Positions 24,756-33,154 of a stretch of DNA of 64,000 bases are shown here, piece by piece; the first letter of the stretch is position 1, and each line of letters opens with the position of its first letter. The stretch is from the NCBI GenBank assembly GCA_936908745.1, contig CAKZFX010000022.1, forward strand, positions 62,001 through 126,000. The letters are read 5' to 3'. Below the pieces are notes generated by a model that saw only the letters and a list, made by a program, of their open reading frames with translations, was not told where the DNA came from and did not search any database. A program made the position numbers and the translations under genes. The stretch comes from an uncultured Chitinophagaceae bacterium. Lineage in GTDB: Bacteria; Bacteroidota; Bacteroidia; Chitinophagales; Chitinophagaceae.

Positions 24756-25169
24756 TTAGAACCTTTTACGGTCATCCTTTTTGTTCCAGTCATGGTCTTG
24801 CCTGCCACGGTTGTTATCTATTCTTTCAAAACGGCCACGTTCCCTTACTTCTGATACAGCTACGTTACCAAAACGGTCGATGCTGATAGAAACGTCGTTA
24901 CGGCTGAGGTTGAAAGTGGCGGCGTCTGTCATCACTTCTTTTGCCATACGGCCATAACCGCTTTTTTTCATTTCATATACTTTGATCGTGTGTTTACCTG
25001 TCATCAGGTTGCTGAGGCTGATGGTGGTGTTGGTACCAAAGTAGCTTTTGCCGTCAATGACTATTTTATAGTTTTTTGAGTTATTCACGGTTACAACAGG
25101 TCTGCGGTCAGCAGCCATAGCAGCCACCATTAAGAATAAACCGGCGATGAGTGTAAAAATCTTTTTCAT
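24756..25169 (-). CDS. Secreted hypothetical protein with charged C-terminal tail
   Basis: 137 residues from the ATG at 25169. Signal peptide MKKIFTLIAGLFLMVAAMAA is followed by a small beta-rich domain (VVTVNNSKNYKIVIDGKSYF to HTIKVYEMKK) resembling PEGA-like or other carbohydrate-binding-like folds seen in Bacteroidota secreted proteins. The C-terminus is a charged Arg/Asp/Asn tail (GRQDHDWNKKDDRKRF). Exported; function unknown. Single-gene unit. Confidence 0.75.
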   Translation of the reverse strand: MKKIFTLIAGLFLMVAAMAADRRPVVTVNNSKNYKIVIDGKSYFGTNTTISLSNLMTGKHTIKVYEMKKSGYGRMAKEVMTDAATFNLSRNDVSISIDRFGNVAVSEVRERGRFERIDNNRGRQDHDWNKKDDRKRF

Positions 25170-25420
25170 GTTATTGAGTTTTTGTTTTTCCTGTACTGCA
25201 ATCACCAGGTTTTGCGGTACGATTTGTTTTTATTTCCTGGTTGAACTATACAGTTCAAAGCAGGTGCCATCGTGCCAAAAACGGTGAAAGGAACTGTTAA
25301 GGGAATTGCGGGCTGTGAGGCCGGTATAAACAAAAACGGACCGGAATGCTTGCTGGTAAAGGGTTTGGTTCGATTGTTATTTATGGTTAATGAATGGATA
25401 GGAATGTTAAGGGAGAGAAT
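25170..25420. other. Spacer upstream of the gene at 24756
   Basis: About 250 bases with no credible ORF or RNA gene. It should hold the promoter of the minus-strand gene ending at 25169; nothing matching the full consensus was found. Confidence 0.35.
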
Positions 25421-25711
25421 TTCCCACTAAGGCCACAAAGATGCACAAAGGAGAAGGCCACAGAGAGCCGCTGAGAAACAGAGATGCACAGAGATCTTTA
25501 CATCTTTCCTTCTTAGCAGTTAGATATCTCTGCGAGACTCTCTTTCTCTTGTTCTCTGCGGTGAGTTTAATTCCCACGAAGTCACAAAGTTTCACAAAGA
25601 AGGCCACGGAGGGCCACTGAGAGAAAGAGATGCACAGAGGGTTTAAATTTTGCGTCCTCGCGCCTTAGCGGTTAGATATCTCCCTGCTTGCAGCAGGCAA
25701 GTCTGCGGTGA
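25421..25711. repeat. Two imperfect 150-bp tandem non-coding repeats
   Basis: Both copies begin TTCCCAC (25421 and 25571) and run through ACAAAG, GGCCAC(A/G)GAG, GAGATGCACAGAG, CTTAGC(A/G)GTTAGATATCTC and CTGCGGTGA. The two ends of each copy carry complementary stretches rich in CAGAG and CTCTG, so each can fold on itself. Related, shorter copies lie at about 30412-30570 and 44578-44622. This resembles the dispersed ccacagag-type intergenic sequences seen in many bacterial genomes. No ORF is present. Confidence 0.7.
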
Positions 25712-25726
25712 AAAAATAAAAAGCAA

Positions 25727-25750
25727 CTGTCGGTAAAAAAATACCGGCAG
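25727..25750 (-). terminator. Terminator of the 40-aa membrane protein gene
   Basis: CTGTCGGTA and TACCGGCAG pair over 9 bp with one G-T pair around a 6-base loop. On the minus strand the stem is followed by TTGCTTTTTATTTTTT. It lies 32 bases past the stop codon at 25782. Confidence 0.75.
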
Positions 25751-25781
25751 CTTATATTGAATCATCAAAGGGTAATAACTG

Positions 25782-25904
25782 CTAACAGTTTACATGGCCG
25801 AGCAGGAAGTAAACAATAACGAATACAGCGATAAAGCCGAGGCAGCCGCCTCCCCATTTCCATCCGGCATAGCCGGCGATCAGTGTTTTTAACCAATTTT
25901 GCAT
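25782..25904 (-). CDS. 40-residue single-pass membrane protein
   Basis: A short ATG-initiated frame of 40 codons ending in TAG. The product starts MQNWLKTLIAGYAGWKWGGG, then has a strongly hydrophobic helix (CLGFIAVFVIVYFLLG) and ends HVNC. The Trp-Lys-Trp-Gly-Gly-Gly turn before the helix is distinctive. A terminator follows at a normal distance (25727-25750), which supports real expression. It lies between non-coding repeats and a divergent DUF4268 gene. I recognise the general look of tiny Bacteroidota membrane proteins but no named family, and the function is unknown. Confidence 0.72.
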   Translation of the reverse strand: MQNWLKTLIAGYAGWKWGGGCLGFIAVFVIVYFLLGHVNC

Positions 25905-25981
25905 AGTTGGGTATTTAAAGTGGTTGAGAAATATTGGTATAATTTTCCTTTCACATTTTATTAAGAAAACTGTGCCAAAAT

Positions 25982-25989
25982 TATTTTTG
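25982..25989 (+). promoter_or_regulatory. -7 element abutting the DUF4268 start codon
   Basis: TATTTTTG matches TAnnTTTG and ends four bases before the ATG at 25994, so the message would have almost no leader. No clear TTG is found 19 bases upstream. Confidence 0.45.
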
Positions 25990-25993
25990 CAGT

Positions 25994-26446
25994 ATGTATA
26001 GCAAGCAGGAAGCCTCGCAGGTGAAGAAAAAATTCTGGACCACGTTTGGCCAGTATATGAAACCCATTGCCAGCGCCAATGGCGATACCACCAATTGGGT
26101 GAATTATAAAACCGGGGTCAATGGTATTTATTTCCGTATGGATGCCGGTAAACAATCAGCGGCTATTGGTATTGAATTAAATCATACAAACGACGAGCTC
26201 CGGCAGGAGCAGTATGAAAAATTTGTTCAATTGAAAACGGTATTGGAAGAATCAACCGGCGAAATATGGGAATGGGAGCGGGTGTATACAGATGAGGATG
26301 GACGATCTATCAGCCGTATCAGCAACACGCTGAAAGGCGTCAATATTTTTAATGAAAGCGACTGGCCGTTGATTATTTCTTTCCTGAAACCCCGCATTCT
26401 TGCATTGGATGAATTCTGGGTATTTGCAAAAGACCTTTTAATATAA
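25994..26446 (+). CDS. DUF4268 domain protein
   Basis: 150 residues, entirely the DUF4268 fold, recognised from FWTTFGQYMKP at the N-terminus, NWVNYKTG, and the C-terminal SDWPLIISFLKPR. In longer proteins this domain sits beside nuclease-like domains; here it stands alone. It is predicted soluble. The biological role is unknown. It converges with a small minus-strand gene six bases downstream, and a -7 element directly abuts its ATG. Confidence 0.85.
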   Translation: MYSKQEASQVKKKFWTTFGQYMKPIASANGDTTNWVNYKTGVNGIYFRMDAGKQSAAIGIELNHTNDELRQEQYEKFVQLKTVLEESTGEIWEWERVYTDEDGRSISRISNTLKGVNIFNESDWPLIISFLKPRILALDEFWVFAKDLLI

Positions 26447-26452
26447 CAGGTA

Positions 26453-26662
26453 TTACAGGCAATCGTAGTTGCCGCATTTGATATATCCTTTTTCCTGGGG
26501 AGGTAAACCTTTCAGCGCTGTGGAGTTTTCGTCCTTGTCAGCCTCTTTTTTCACCTTGTTTTTCTTTAGCGGGTCGCCTGCGGTATGTGTAAGTTTTACA
26601 GGAATTTCTTCATCTCTTACTACATGCAGTAAAGGCTGTCGGCTATCGTTGGCTACTGTCAT
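26453..26662 (-). CDS. Small hypothetical protein, 69 aa
   Basis: The ATG at 26662 (MTVANDSRQ) is preferred to an upstream non-ATG extension. The product is soluble, Lys-rich in the middle (GDPLKKNKVKKEADKD), and ends with GYIKCGNYDCL, where two Cys four residues apart could bind metal or form a disulfide. No family recognised. Confidence 0.5.
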   Translation of the reverse strand: MTVANDSRQPLLHVVRDEEIPVKLTHTAGDPLKKNKVKKEADKDENSTALKGLPPQEKGYIKCGNYDCL

Positions 26663-26829
26663 AATAATAAGTTTTAGAAGTGAGGGAATACTAATAAGAC
26701 GCTGCAAATCAGGTACCAGTTTGCCGGTTGGTTATTAATAAATTGTATTGTTATCATATTCTAATCTGCCCGCCTGTTTTTTAAACCATAGTGTTGCATC
26801 TTTGTTAGTAGAAAACAAAACAATTTAAT

Positions 26830-27666
26830 ATGAGTAAAGTATGGTTCATTACCGGCTGTTCAACCGGTTTTGGCAGAAACCTGGCGCAGGAAGCATTGGA
26901 AAAAGGGCATAAAGTGGCAGTTACAGCCCGCAAGATCACGGATGTAAAAGATTTAGCAGACAAATACCCGGATACGGCGCATGCCATCACGCTGGATGTG
27001 ACCAAACCGGAGCAGGTATCTGCTGCGGTGAAGGAAGCTGTGGATAAATTTGGCCGCATTGATGTGTTGGTAAATAATGCCGGGATCGGTTATTTCGGTG
27101 CGATCGAAGAAAGCGAAGAAGAAGAAGTTCGCCGGATGTTCGAGATAAATTTCTTTGGACTGGCGGCTGTTACCAAAGAAGTGTTGCCTGTTTTGCGCAA
27201 GCAACGCAGCGGACATATCATTAATATCTCATCTGTGGGTGGAAGTGTGGCATTTCCGGGCATCGGTTTTTACAATGCCAGCAAATTTGCAGTTACTGGT
27301 TATTCTGAAGCATTGGCTAAAGAACTGGCCCCGTTGGGCATCCATGTTACTGTGATTGCACCAAGCGGTTTCCGTACGGATTGGGCCGGACGTTCTGCCA
27401 ATGATACCAAAGTAAAGATTGAAGATTATTCCGCAACGGCACATACTAACCAGGGAACGATCCGTGGTTATAGCGGCAATCAACCCGGCGACCCGGTAAG
27501 GGCTGCACAAGCGATCATTAAAGTAACGGAAACAGCAAACCCGCCTGTTCGTTTATTCCTGGGCGCCGGTGCATTGAAAGGCATCCGCAATAAACTGGAT
27601 GAATTGAAAACAGACATTGATGCATGGGAAGAAACAACGGTTTGGGCTGATAACCCGAAAGCATAA
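26830..27666 (+). CDS. Classical SDR oxidoreductase
   Basis: 278 residues with TGCSTGFG cofactor loop, NNAG at the end of strand 4, catalytic Ser in ISSVGG and the YNASK Tyr-Lys pair, so it should be an active NAD(P)-dependent alcohol/ketone oxidoreductase. The acidic-residue-poor loop after strand 2 (VTARK) favours NADP. Substrate is unknown; many Bacteroidota carry several such genes. It is a single-gene unit with its own terminator at 27689-27717. Confidence 0.92.
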   Translation: MSKVWFITGCSTGFGRNLAQEALEKGHKVAVTARKITDVKDLADKYPDTAHAITLDVTKPEQVSAAVKEAVDKFGRIDVLVNNAGIGYFGAIEESEEEEVRRMFEINFFGLAAVTKEVLPVLRKQRSGHIINISSVGGSVAFPGIGFYNASKFAVTGYSEALAKELAPLGIHVTVIAPSGFRTDWAGRSANDTKVKIEDYSATAHTNQGTIRGYSGNQPGDPVRAAQAIIKVTETANPPVRLFLGAGALKGIRNKLDELKTDIDAWEETTVWADNPKA

Positions 27667-27688
27667 GTGTAAGAAAAATGTATAGCGT

Positions 27689-27717
27689 AAGCCGGGAATT
27701 GTCCCGGCTTATTTTTT
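27689..27717 (+). terminator. Terminator of the SDR gene
   Basis: AAGCCGGGA and TCCCGGCTT make a 9-bp stem with a 4-base loop followed by A and six T. The T-run touches the stop codon of the convergent antiporter gene. Confidence 0.9.
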
Positions 27718-28789
27718 AGGGGTATATGATCAGGAAGATATAGGCAAACAGGTTGACCAATAGCACAACGCCATATACAATATTCGTTCGCCCCTTGGCC
27801 AGTGAAAGCATAACGGTGAATACGGAAAGTCCTAACAGGATCATTGATTTGATATCAAGCCCCAGTACCACGTCCATTTTAAACAGAATACTTACAATAG
27901 CTACGCAGGGGATCGTTAATCCGATACTTGCCAGGGCTGATCCCATTGCTAAGTTCAGGCTTGTTTGCAGGCGGTTGTTGCGAACGGCAATGATAGCGGC
28001 AATTCCTTCTGGTAGTAAAATGATAAAGGCGATAATGATACCCACCAGGCTTTTTGGAAGATGGCGGGAGATGATAAATTCTTCAATAACCGGCGATAGT
28101 TTTTTAGACAGCAATACAACGATGCCAAGACTGATCAATAAGAACGCTACGCTGATAGCCATTACCGAGTTGCTGATTTTGACAGGATGCGCCTGTTGTT
28201 TATTATTGTCTTCTTTGGTTAAGAAGTACTCCCGGTGACGGCTGGTTTGTGCAATCAGGAAGAATGCATAGATAATAAGGCACACAGCGGACACAAATAA
28301 TAACTGTGGTGTGGAGTAGTAAGGTCCCTGTATGCTTGTGGTAAACGTTGGAAAGACCATTGTGAAAATAACAATAGAGACGATCGACACCAGCGAGATA
28401 GTGGCTGAATGCTCGGAGAATTTTTGTTCCCGGAATTTTAAACCACCGATAAAGAGGGAGATACCAACAATCCCATTTAGTATCAGCATAACGGCAGAGA
28501 AAACAGTGTCCCTGGCAACTGTTGCCGCTTCTTCGCCGCCGGAAAGCATCAGCGAAATGATGATGCCTACTTCAATAATAGTGACGGCTACGGCCAGTAT
28601 GATCGTTCCGTAAGGTTCGCCCACCCTGTGTGCAATGATCTCGGAATGATGAACGGCCGACATGACACTTAGTATCAACAAGACGCCCGCGAGGCCCTGG
28701 AAAACATCACTGTTGGGGATGAGCCCGGAAAAAAATAAGATCCAGGCCAAAATGGGGATCACTGTTGTCCATTGCAATAAAAGCTTCAT
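27716..28789 (-). CDS. chaA: ChaA-type Ca2+(Na+,K+)/H+ antiporter
   Basis: 357 residues from the ATG at 28789. Two homologous halves of membrane helices carry the cation/Ca2+ exchanger signature acids, in EIIAHRVGEPYGTIILAVAVTIIEVG (first half) and LLPEGIAAIIAVRNNRLQTSLNLAMGSALASIGLT (second half), each given here as landmarks. The protein would export Ca2+ or Na+/K+ in exchange for protons at the inner membrane and help with alkaline or salt stress. The second half motif matches the ChaA group well. The gene is alone on its strand here. Confidence 0.85.
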   Translation of the reverse strand: MKLLLQWTTVIPILAWILFFSGLIPNSDVFQGLAGVLLILSVMSAVHHSEIIAHRVGEPYGTIILAVAVTIIEVGIIISLMLSGGEEAATVARDTVFSAVMLILNGIVGISLFIGGLKFREQKFSEHSATISLVSIVSIVIFTMVFPTFTTSIQGPYYSTPQLLFVSAVCLIIYAFFLIAQTSRHREYFLTKEDNNKQQAHPVKISNSVMAISVAFLLISLGIVVLLSKKLSPVIEEFIISRHLPKSLVGIIIAFIILLPEGIAAIIAVRNNRLQTSLNLAMGSALASIGLTIPCVAIVSILFKMDVVLGLDIKSMILLGLSVFTVMLSLAKGRTNIVYGVVLLVNLFAYIFLIIYP

Positions 28790-28908
28790 GGTATGCAGGT
28801 TAAATAGTGAGTAAAACAGCCGTGCAACAGCATGGGCGAAGATAAACAATTGAGACCGCTGACAGGAATTTTGGAAAACCGGATCGCCTATTTAAATGCT
28901 ATTTTAAT

Positions 28909-29391
28909 CTAACGTATCACATCTGTGTCAACAGGAGTGTAGCCCATCTGGCGGCTGATGGAAAGTATCTGCCCTTTGTGATGAAATTCATGTGTGATCA
29001 CATGTGTAAACAGTTTGAGCAGGCTGGCGCTGCCGGGTTTGCCTCCTGACTCATACATAACCGGCGGCGGATTATCCTGTTTGAATAGTTCGAGGAAAGT
29101 ATCCATTAACTTGTCTGTTTCTTCAAACAGTTGCTTTACTTCTTCAACAGCCTGTTTAGATTCGAAAGAAGTAAATACGATATTTTTTTTCAGCGTCTCA
29201 TTACCGATCCATGATTCATATATGTTGGCGACATGCACCAGCAGGTTGCGCACACTGCCGCCACGACCAAAGGAATGATTTTCTTTTACAAAGTCTTCTG
29301 CTGATAAAGTGGCGCAGAAGTTTAGCAGCACAGCCCTTGTGTCTTTAACAGCATTGTATTGTTCCTGCACATAGAGGAAGGCGTTGTGCAT
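28909..29391 (-). CDS. DinB-family protein
   Basis: 160 residues, a four-helix bundle of the DinB/YfiT type. Metal-binding His residues are visible in NLLVHVANIYESW and HEFHHKGQI. Members include thiol-dependent transferases, but most, like this one, have unknown substrate. The gene follows the SnoaL-like lipoprotein gene on the same strand after five bases, so the two are cotranscribed. Confidence 0.87.
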   Translation of the reverse strand: MHNAFLYVQEQYNAVKDTRAVLLNFCATLSAEDFVKENHSFGRGGSVRNLLVHVANIYESWIGNETLKKNIVFTSFESKQAVEEVKQLFEETDKLMDTFLELFKQDNPPPVMYESGGKPGSASLLKLFTHVITHEFHHKGQILSISRQMGYTPVDTDVIR

Positions 29392-29395
29392 GGGC

Positions 29396-29926
29396 TTATT
29401 TTTTGGACATTACTTTTATCAGCGAATCCTCGATTGGCGCTTTGAGTGGCAGTACATCGTCTATTTTTTCGTTGGGGAATGTCATGGACAGTACATATTG
29501 TTTTACTTTCCATACGCTGTCTTCTTTTACTACCACACCGGAGCCGCGGCATATTTTCATTTGGGTGTTCAGCAGTTCGTCAAACCATGCAATGTCGGGG
29601 TGATTGCCAAAATAGATATGCCGGTCGATAGCGGTAAAATTCCATGCTTTGCCACGGTCAAAGAATTGTTTTGACCATTTCATAAATGCTTCTTTATCCC
29701 AATGCTCCGTAGCATCTGTGCCAATAAACGTAGCGCCGTCTGCATAAAAACTAAAGTAACGGTTGTAGTCGGCTTTCGCTGCTGCCACGTTGAAGGAGTC
29801 AAGCATGTTGGCAATCGCTGATTTTTCTTTTACTGTATCAATAGCAACAGGGTTAGCGGTTGATCCTTTTTCCTGGCAGGAAAGCAGGGAAGCGGCAATA
29901 ATAAACAGTACGATTATTTTTTGCAT
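29396..29926 (-). CDS. SnoaL/NTF2-like lipoprotein
   Basis: 176 residues. Lipoprotein signal (IIAASLLSCQEK) with lipid-modified Cys17, then an NTF2-like cone fold (about 38-150: FNVAAAKADYNRYFSFYADG and GVVVKEDSVWKVKQYVLS) as in DUF4440/SnoaL_3 proteins. No active-site assignment is possible. Anchored in the envelope; cotranscribed with the downstream dinB-like gene. Confidence 0.82.
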   Translation of the reverse strand: MQKIIVLFIIAASLLSCQEKGSTANPVAIDTVKEKSAIANMLDSFNVAAAKADYNRYFSFYADGATFIGTDATEHWDKEAFMKWSKQFFDRGKAWNFTAIDRHIYFGNHPDIAWFDELLNTQMKICRGSGVVVKEDSVWKVKQYVLSMTFPNEKIDDVLPLKAPIEDSLIKVMSKK

Positions 29927-29972
29927 GACAGCGGGTTTTGTTAACAGGAAGATACACTTTTACAGCGGTTCC

Positions 29973-30302
29973 TTAATGCGCTGATACCGATTTTAAACCG
30001 ATGATAGAACCGATCAATGTAAAAAGAAAGAATACACGCCAGAAGGTGGCTGGTTCTTTGAAAACAAGGATGCCGATGATGGCTGTGCCTACGGCGCCAA
30101 TGCCTGTCCACACGGCGTAGGCCGTACCGATAGGCAAAGTTTGCGTGGCTTTCATCAAAAGCACCATGCTTATTGTAAGCGCCGCAAAGAAGCCTGCATA
30201 CCATATATACATCTGGTTGCCTGTTGTTTCTTTTGCTTTGCCAAGGCAGGAAGCAAATACCACTTCAAAGATGCCCGCAATGATTAAGATGACCCAGTTC
30301 AT
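29973..30302 (-). CDS. sugE: Small multidrug-resistance family exporter, Gdx/SugE type
   Basis: 109 residues with four membrane helices. The essential Glu is E13 (AGIFEVVFA), and the stretch LPIGTAYAVWTGIGAVGTAI is very close to the guanidinium exporter Gdx (formerly SugE) rather than EmrE. It should export guanidinium or small quaternary amines in exchange for protons as a dual-topology dimer. I saw no guanidine riboswitch in the 110 bases before it. The gene lies 46 bases upstream of the SnoaL-like gene. Confidence 0.9.
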   Translation of the reverse strand: MNWVILIIAGIFEVVFASCLGKAKETTGNQMYIWYAGFFAALTISMVLLMKATQTLPIGTAYAVWTGIGAVGTAIIGILVFKEPATFWRVFFLFTLIGSIIGLKSVSAH

Positions 30303-30411
30303 GATCTGTTATTTAGTTCTTTAATCAAGGGCGAAGATAGCTCACTTCCTGTTTTTTGGGGGTAAAATGAATAGGATAATAAGTGTCTAAATGACACTAA
30401 ATTTAGAAAGG

Positions 30412-30570
30412 GAAAGGCCACAGAGGGCCACAGAGAAACAAAGATACACAGAGAAATTTCCCACCAAGACACTAAGATTCACTAAGAAAAATTCTCCCGC
30501 TGATCTCGCAGATGAACGCAGATTTTTTGCTGAAAGCTTTGCGTCTTTCCGTCTTAGCGGTTAATTTCTT
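30412..30570. repeat. Dispersed ccacagag-type intergenic repeat, second locus
   Basis: This spacer carries AAAGGCCACAGAGGGCCACAG, AGATACACAGAG, TTCCCACCAAGACAC and, near the end, TTAGCGGTTAATTTC, the same building blocks as the 150-bp repeats at 25421-25711 but in a different order. The last block touches the stop of the AHSA1 gene at 30572. Confidence 0.6.
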
Positions 30571-30571
30571 T

Positions 30572-31027
30572 CTACATCGCCGCCAGTACTGCTTCCAGCC
30601 GGTCGAAGTTTTCCTCGTTTTTGTCCACAACGTATTTTTTTATTTTGGCGCATTCTTCCGGGGTGTCGAATATCATGCGGAAAATGATTTTTGTATTGCT
30701 GGCTTCCGCTTTTTCAAAAGTTGCCAATACCCTGAAGAGCGGTTGTGAGTGACGTTTCCAGTAGATCATGTTAGGTTTTTCGATCGTGATAAATTCCACA
30801 TGATTTTCGTAGTTGCCTTTTTCGGGACCGTGCATGGTAAATTTCCAACGGCCACCGGGGCGCAGATCAAATTCATGAAAGGTATTGCTGAAGCCCGCCG
30901 GTCCCCACCATTGTTGTAAGTATTGGGGATTGGTCCATGCTTCAAATACTTTTTCAACGGGGAAGTTTACAATCCTTGAATTGACTATTTCATAGTCGGG
31001 CGAGCCTAATGTGGCCTCAGTTGTCAT
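30572..31027 (-). CDS. SRPBCC / AHSA1-domain protein
   Basis: 151 residues in the START-like AHSA1 fold. Landmarks are FPVEKVFEAWTNPQYLQQWWGP at the N-terminus, then FDLRPGGRWKFTMHGP, and the long C-terminal helix (DKNEENFDRLEAVLAAM). The domain forms a hydrophobic cavity; bacterial members are soluble and of unknown ligand. It is not linked to any chaperone gene here. Single-gene unit. Confidence 0.87.
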   Translation of the reverse strand: MTTEATLGSPDYEIVNSRIVNFPVEKVFEAWTNPQYLQQWWGPAGFSNTFHEFDLRPGGRWKFTMHGPEKGNYENHVEFITIEKPNMIYWKRHSQPLFRVLATFEKAEASNTKIIFRMIFDTPEECAKIKKYVVDKNEENFDRLEAVLAAM

Positions 31028-31073
31028 GGCTATTCATTTGCCACTTAAGTTACGCTATTGACAGCAATAAAAA

Positions 31074-31104
31074 AACCGTTAAACAGTAAGCCTGCTTAAC
31101 GGTT
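31074..31104 (-). terminator. Terminator of the choice-of-anchor A gene
   Basis: AACCGTTAA and TTAACGGTT are perfect 9-bp arms around a 13-base loop. On the minus strand seven T follow. It lies 20 bases past the stop of the gene at 31124. Confidence 0.88.
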
Positions 31105-31123
31105 ATAAACAATGAACAAGAGA

Positions 31124-32695
31124 TTATTTTATTATTTTCTCTGCAGATAGCAGGTTGTTGCCATCTGTTATTTGCAGGATGTAGATTCCTTTTTCCAGTT
31201 TTTCAAGGTTGTTAACCGTCAGCTGGTTGAGTCCTTTTGTCAATGAATAGTTGCTGGTCAATAGTGTTTGCCCGGCCACGTTCAATAGTTTCACAGTGAT
31301 CTGTTGATTAGCTGCTGCATTGTAGCTGATTGATAAATGATCCGTGACAGGATTGGGCCAAACAGAAATGGCTACTGATGCTGATAGTTTTATCGCCGTT
31401 ATTTTAGAGTAGTAGCTGCTGCCATCCAGTTCATTGATGCGGATACGATAGTAAACAACTTTCGCCGCAGTGGTAAGGTTGGCATCTTTGAAAGAGTAGT
31501 TGGCAATTGAGCTGTTTACATTACTTGCCACCGAACCGATTTTTGTATAGCTGGTGCCGTCAATGCTTCTTTCAACATCATAGCCTGCGATATTTGTTTC
31601 TTCATACACCGTCCATTTTACAGTCGCATCATTGTTTCGTAACTCAGCCGATAAAGCGATACCTCTTATTGGCAGCGTAACATCTTCCGGCGGGTCAGGC
31701 AATGATGTGGTGAAAGGATGATAATGTATTTCGCCCGGGCCGATCAGTAATGATTTGCCGATCACCTGCCCGTTCAGGTTGTTGGGATTGTTTTTATAAA
31801 TATCCGCTGAAGGAGAAAACACTGTTCCATAAATACCATTGCTGCCTGCGATGGTCAGTGAAGTGGTGCCATAAAAATTCCAGATAACAAAAGCACCGTC
31901 GCTTTCGGAAACGCTGCCGACATTCGGCGGTGTCCATGTATAGTTGCCGCTGGCGATCACATTTACAACCAATGGACGATTAATGGCAGGTGCATTATCA
32001 AAAATGATAGAACCTAAGTTATTAAGGTCAGACAGTTGTGTAGCCGTCAGGTTAATGTAGTTGATCTTGTTGTCAACTAATGCAATATGCGGGTTGGAAA
32101 CATTCGGGATTGTTATTTTATTAAAAGCCGTGTTGCTGCTGCCCGACCAGTTGTTGATCTTGCCGGCTGTGTTTGCAAATGCCGCGAATGCCGCATTGAA
32201 GTTAAGACCATTTGATAAGGTGGCGGTTCCGATCGCCTGTGGCCGTTGCAAGACCACCGATGGATTAGAAGAGTAGCTGGCAGACGCCGCTGTAAGTTTC
32301 AGGTTGCTGCCCGGCGTATTGTTGTTATCAAGGTACCAGATAGCAGAACCTGCAGGATTGCCGATCCGTAAATAGCCCTGGTTTACCTGGCTTTGATTGC
32401 CACCTGTGTAGTTAACAGCATTGCCAATCACCATTCCATAGTTGTCGTTATTATTTAAAACACCTGTCGGGTATTTGCCGGATGTGTTCATCGTAAAAAT
32501 GGTGCTGCCATTCAGTATAAGGTTGCCGCCCATGGCTACCGGGCCATGTGTGTCGCCGGCCTGTGCGGTCACGTTGTTTTGCACAAACACATTAAAGCCT
32601 TGCGCTTCATTAGTAGGGTTGAATGATTGGGCGGAAGAATGGATCCCGGCAAAAACAAAAAGCAAACCCGTTGCGGTACGTAAAAATTGTTTCAT
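31124..32695 (-). CDS. T9SS-exported choice-of-anchor A family protein
   Basis: 523 residues. Signal peptide ends near IHSSAQ (residue 23). The choice-of-anchor A domain, a beta-helix-like fold found in collagen-binding and ice-adhesin-like surface proteins, covers about 25-335 (FNVFVQNNVTAQAGDTHGPV, GIYGTVFSPSADIY, NGQVIGKSL). A fibronectin-III-like stretch (about 350-430) and a type A T9SS sorting domain (VWPNPVTDHLSISY to the end) follow. It is exported to the surface. A full consensus promoter lies at 32880-32909 and a terminator directly downstream. Confidence 0.88.
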   Translation of the reverse strand: MKQFLRTATGLLFVFAGIHSSAQSFNPTNEAQGFNVFVQNNVTAQAGDTHGPVAMGGNLILNGSTIFTMNTSGKYPTGVLNNNDNYGMVIGNAVNYTGGNQSQVNQGYLRIGNPAGSAIWYLDNNNTPGSNLKLTAASASYSSNPSVVLQRPQAIGTATLSNGLNFNAAFAAFANTAGKINNWSGSSNTAFNKITIPNVSNPHIALVDNKINYINLTATQLSDLNNLGSIIFDNAPAINRPLVVNVIASGNYTWTPPNVGSVSESDGAFVIWNFYGTTSLTIAGSNGIYGTVFSPSADIYKNNPNNLNGQVIGKSLLIGPGEIHYHPFTTSLPDPPEDVTLPIRGIALSAELRNNDATVKWTVYEETNIAGYDVERSIDGTSYTKIGSVASNVNSSIANYSFKDANLTTAAKVVYYRIRINELDGSSYYSKITAIKLSASVAISVWPNPVTDHLSISYNAAANQQITVKLLNVAGQTLLTSNYSLTKGLNQLTVNNLEKLEKGIYILQITDGNNLLSAEKIIK

Positions 32696-32879
32696 ACGTC
32701 GTTTGATAGTTATTAAGTTTTTACCAGCCGCATAATAGTTGAACCCGCATTCCTGTTAACAGAAAAGCGTTACGCTATTTTCAACTGGCAATCAGAAAAA
32801 ATGAAGGATAAACGGACGGGTGGTTTGCTTCATGTAGTTGGAGAAATGTATCTGCAACGGAGGATCATGGGCTGAAAGT

Positions 32880-32909
32880 CAAATATACTACCCGTATGCG
32901 GTCTTGCAA
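32880..32909 (-). promoter_or_regulatory. Promoter of the choice-of-anchor A gene
   Basis: On the minus strand TTG (32909-32907), 19 bases, TATATTTG (32887-32880): an exact consensus match. The leader to the ATG at 32695 would be about 180 bases, long enough for post-transcriptional control. Confidence 0.72.
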
Positions 32910-32960
32910 GGGATTTTGCATTAGAATAACAGTTTTTTTATACCCGAATAAGAGTGGGGA

Positions 32961-33030
32961 GTCATGAGTCATGAGTCGTGAGTCATGAGTCGTGAGTCAA
33001 GAGTCAGGAGTCGATAGTCAGGAGTAGGGA
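32961..33030. repeat. Heptamer tandem repeat, ten units
   Basis: Ten consecutive 7-base units beginning GT: GTCATGA three times, GTCGTGA twice, and diverged units GTCAAGA, GTCAGGA (twice), GTCGATA and GTAGGGA. Divergence grows toward the right end. It lies in a gene-free spacer (32696-33154) and encodes no ORF. Confidence 0.85.
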
Positions 33031-33154
33031 AGTATGAATTAATCAAACTTGTAAAGTAATGATTTTGACTTCTGCGAAGCATGACGTTTCGCAGCACTGC
33101 TATTCATTTTTAAACGGTAACTTTAAGAATATCCGTTAAAATCTTATTACCCTT

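Noticed and set aside
30303..30411. Possible guanidine riboswitch before the Gdx-type exporter
   Set aside because: No ACGG/ACGR hairpin loops or larger guanidine-I fold could be found on the minus strand.
32961..33030. CRISPR array
   Set aside because: The 7-base repeats have no spacers and no cas genes are nearby; it is a simple tandem repeat.
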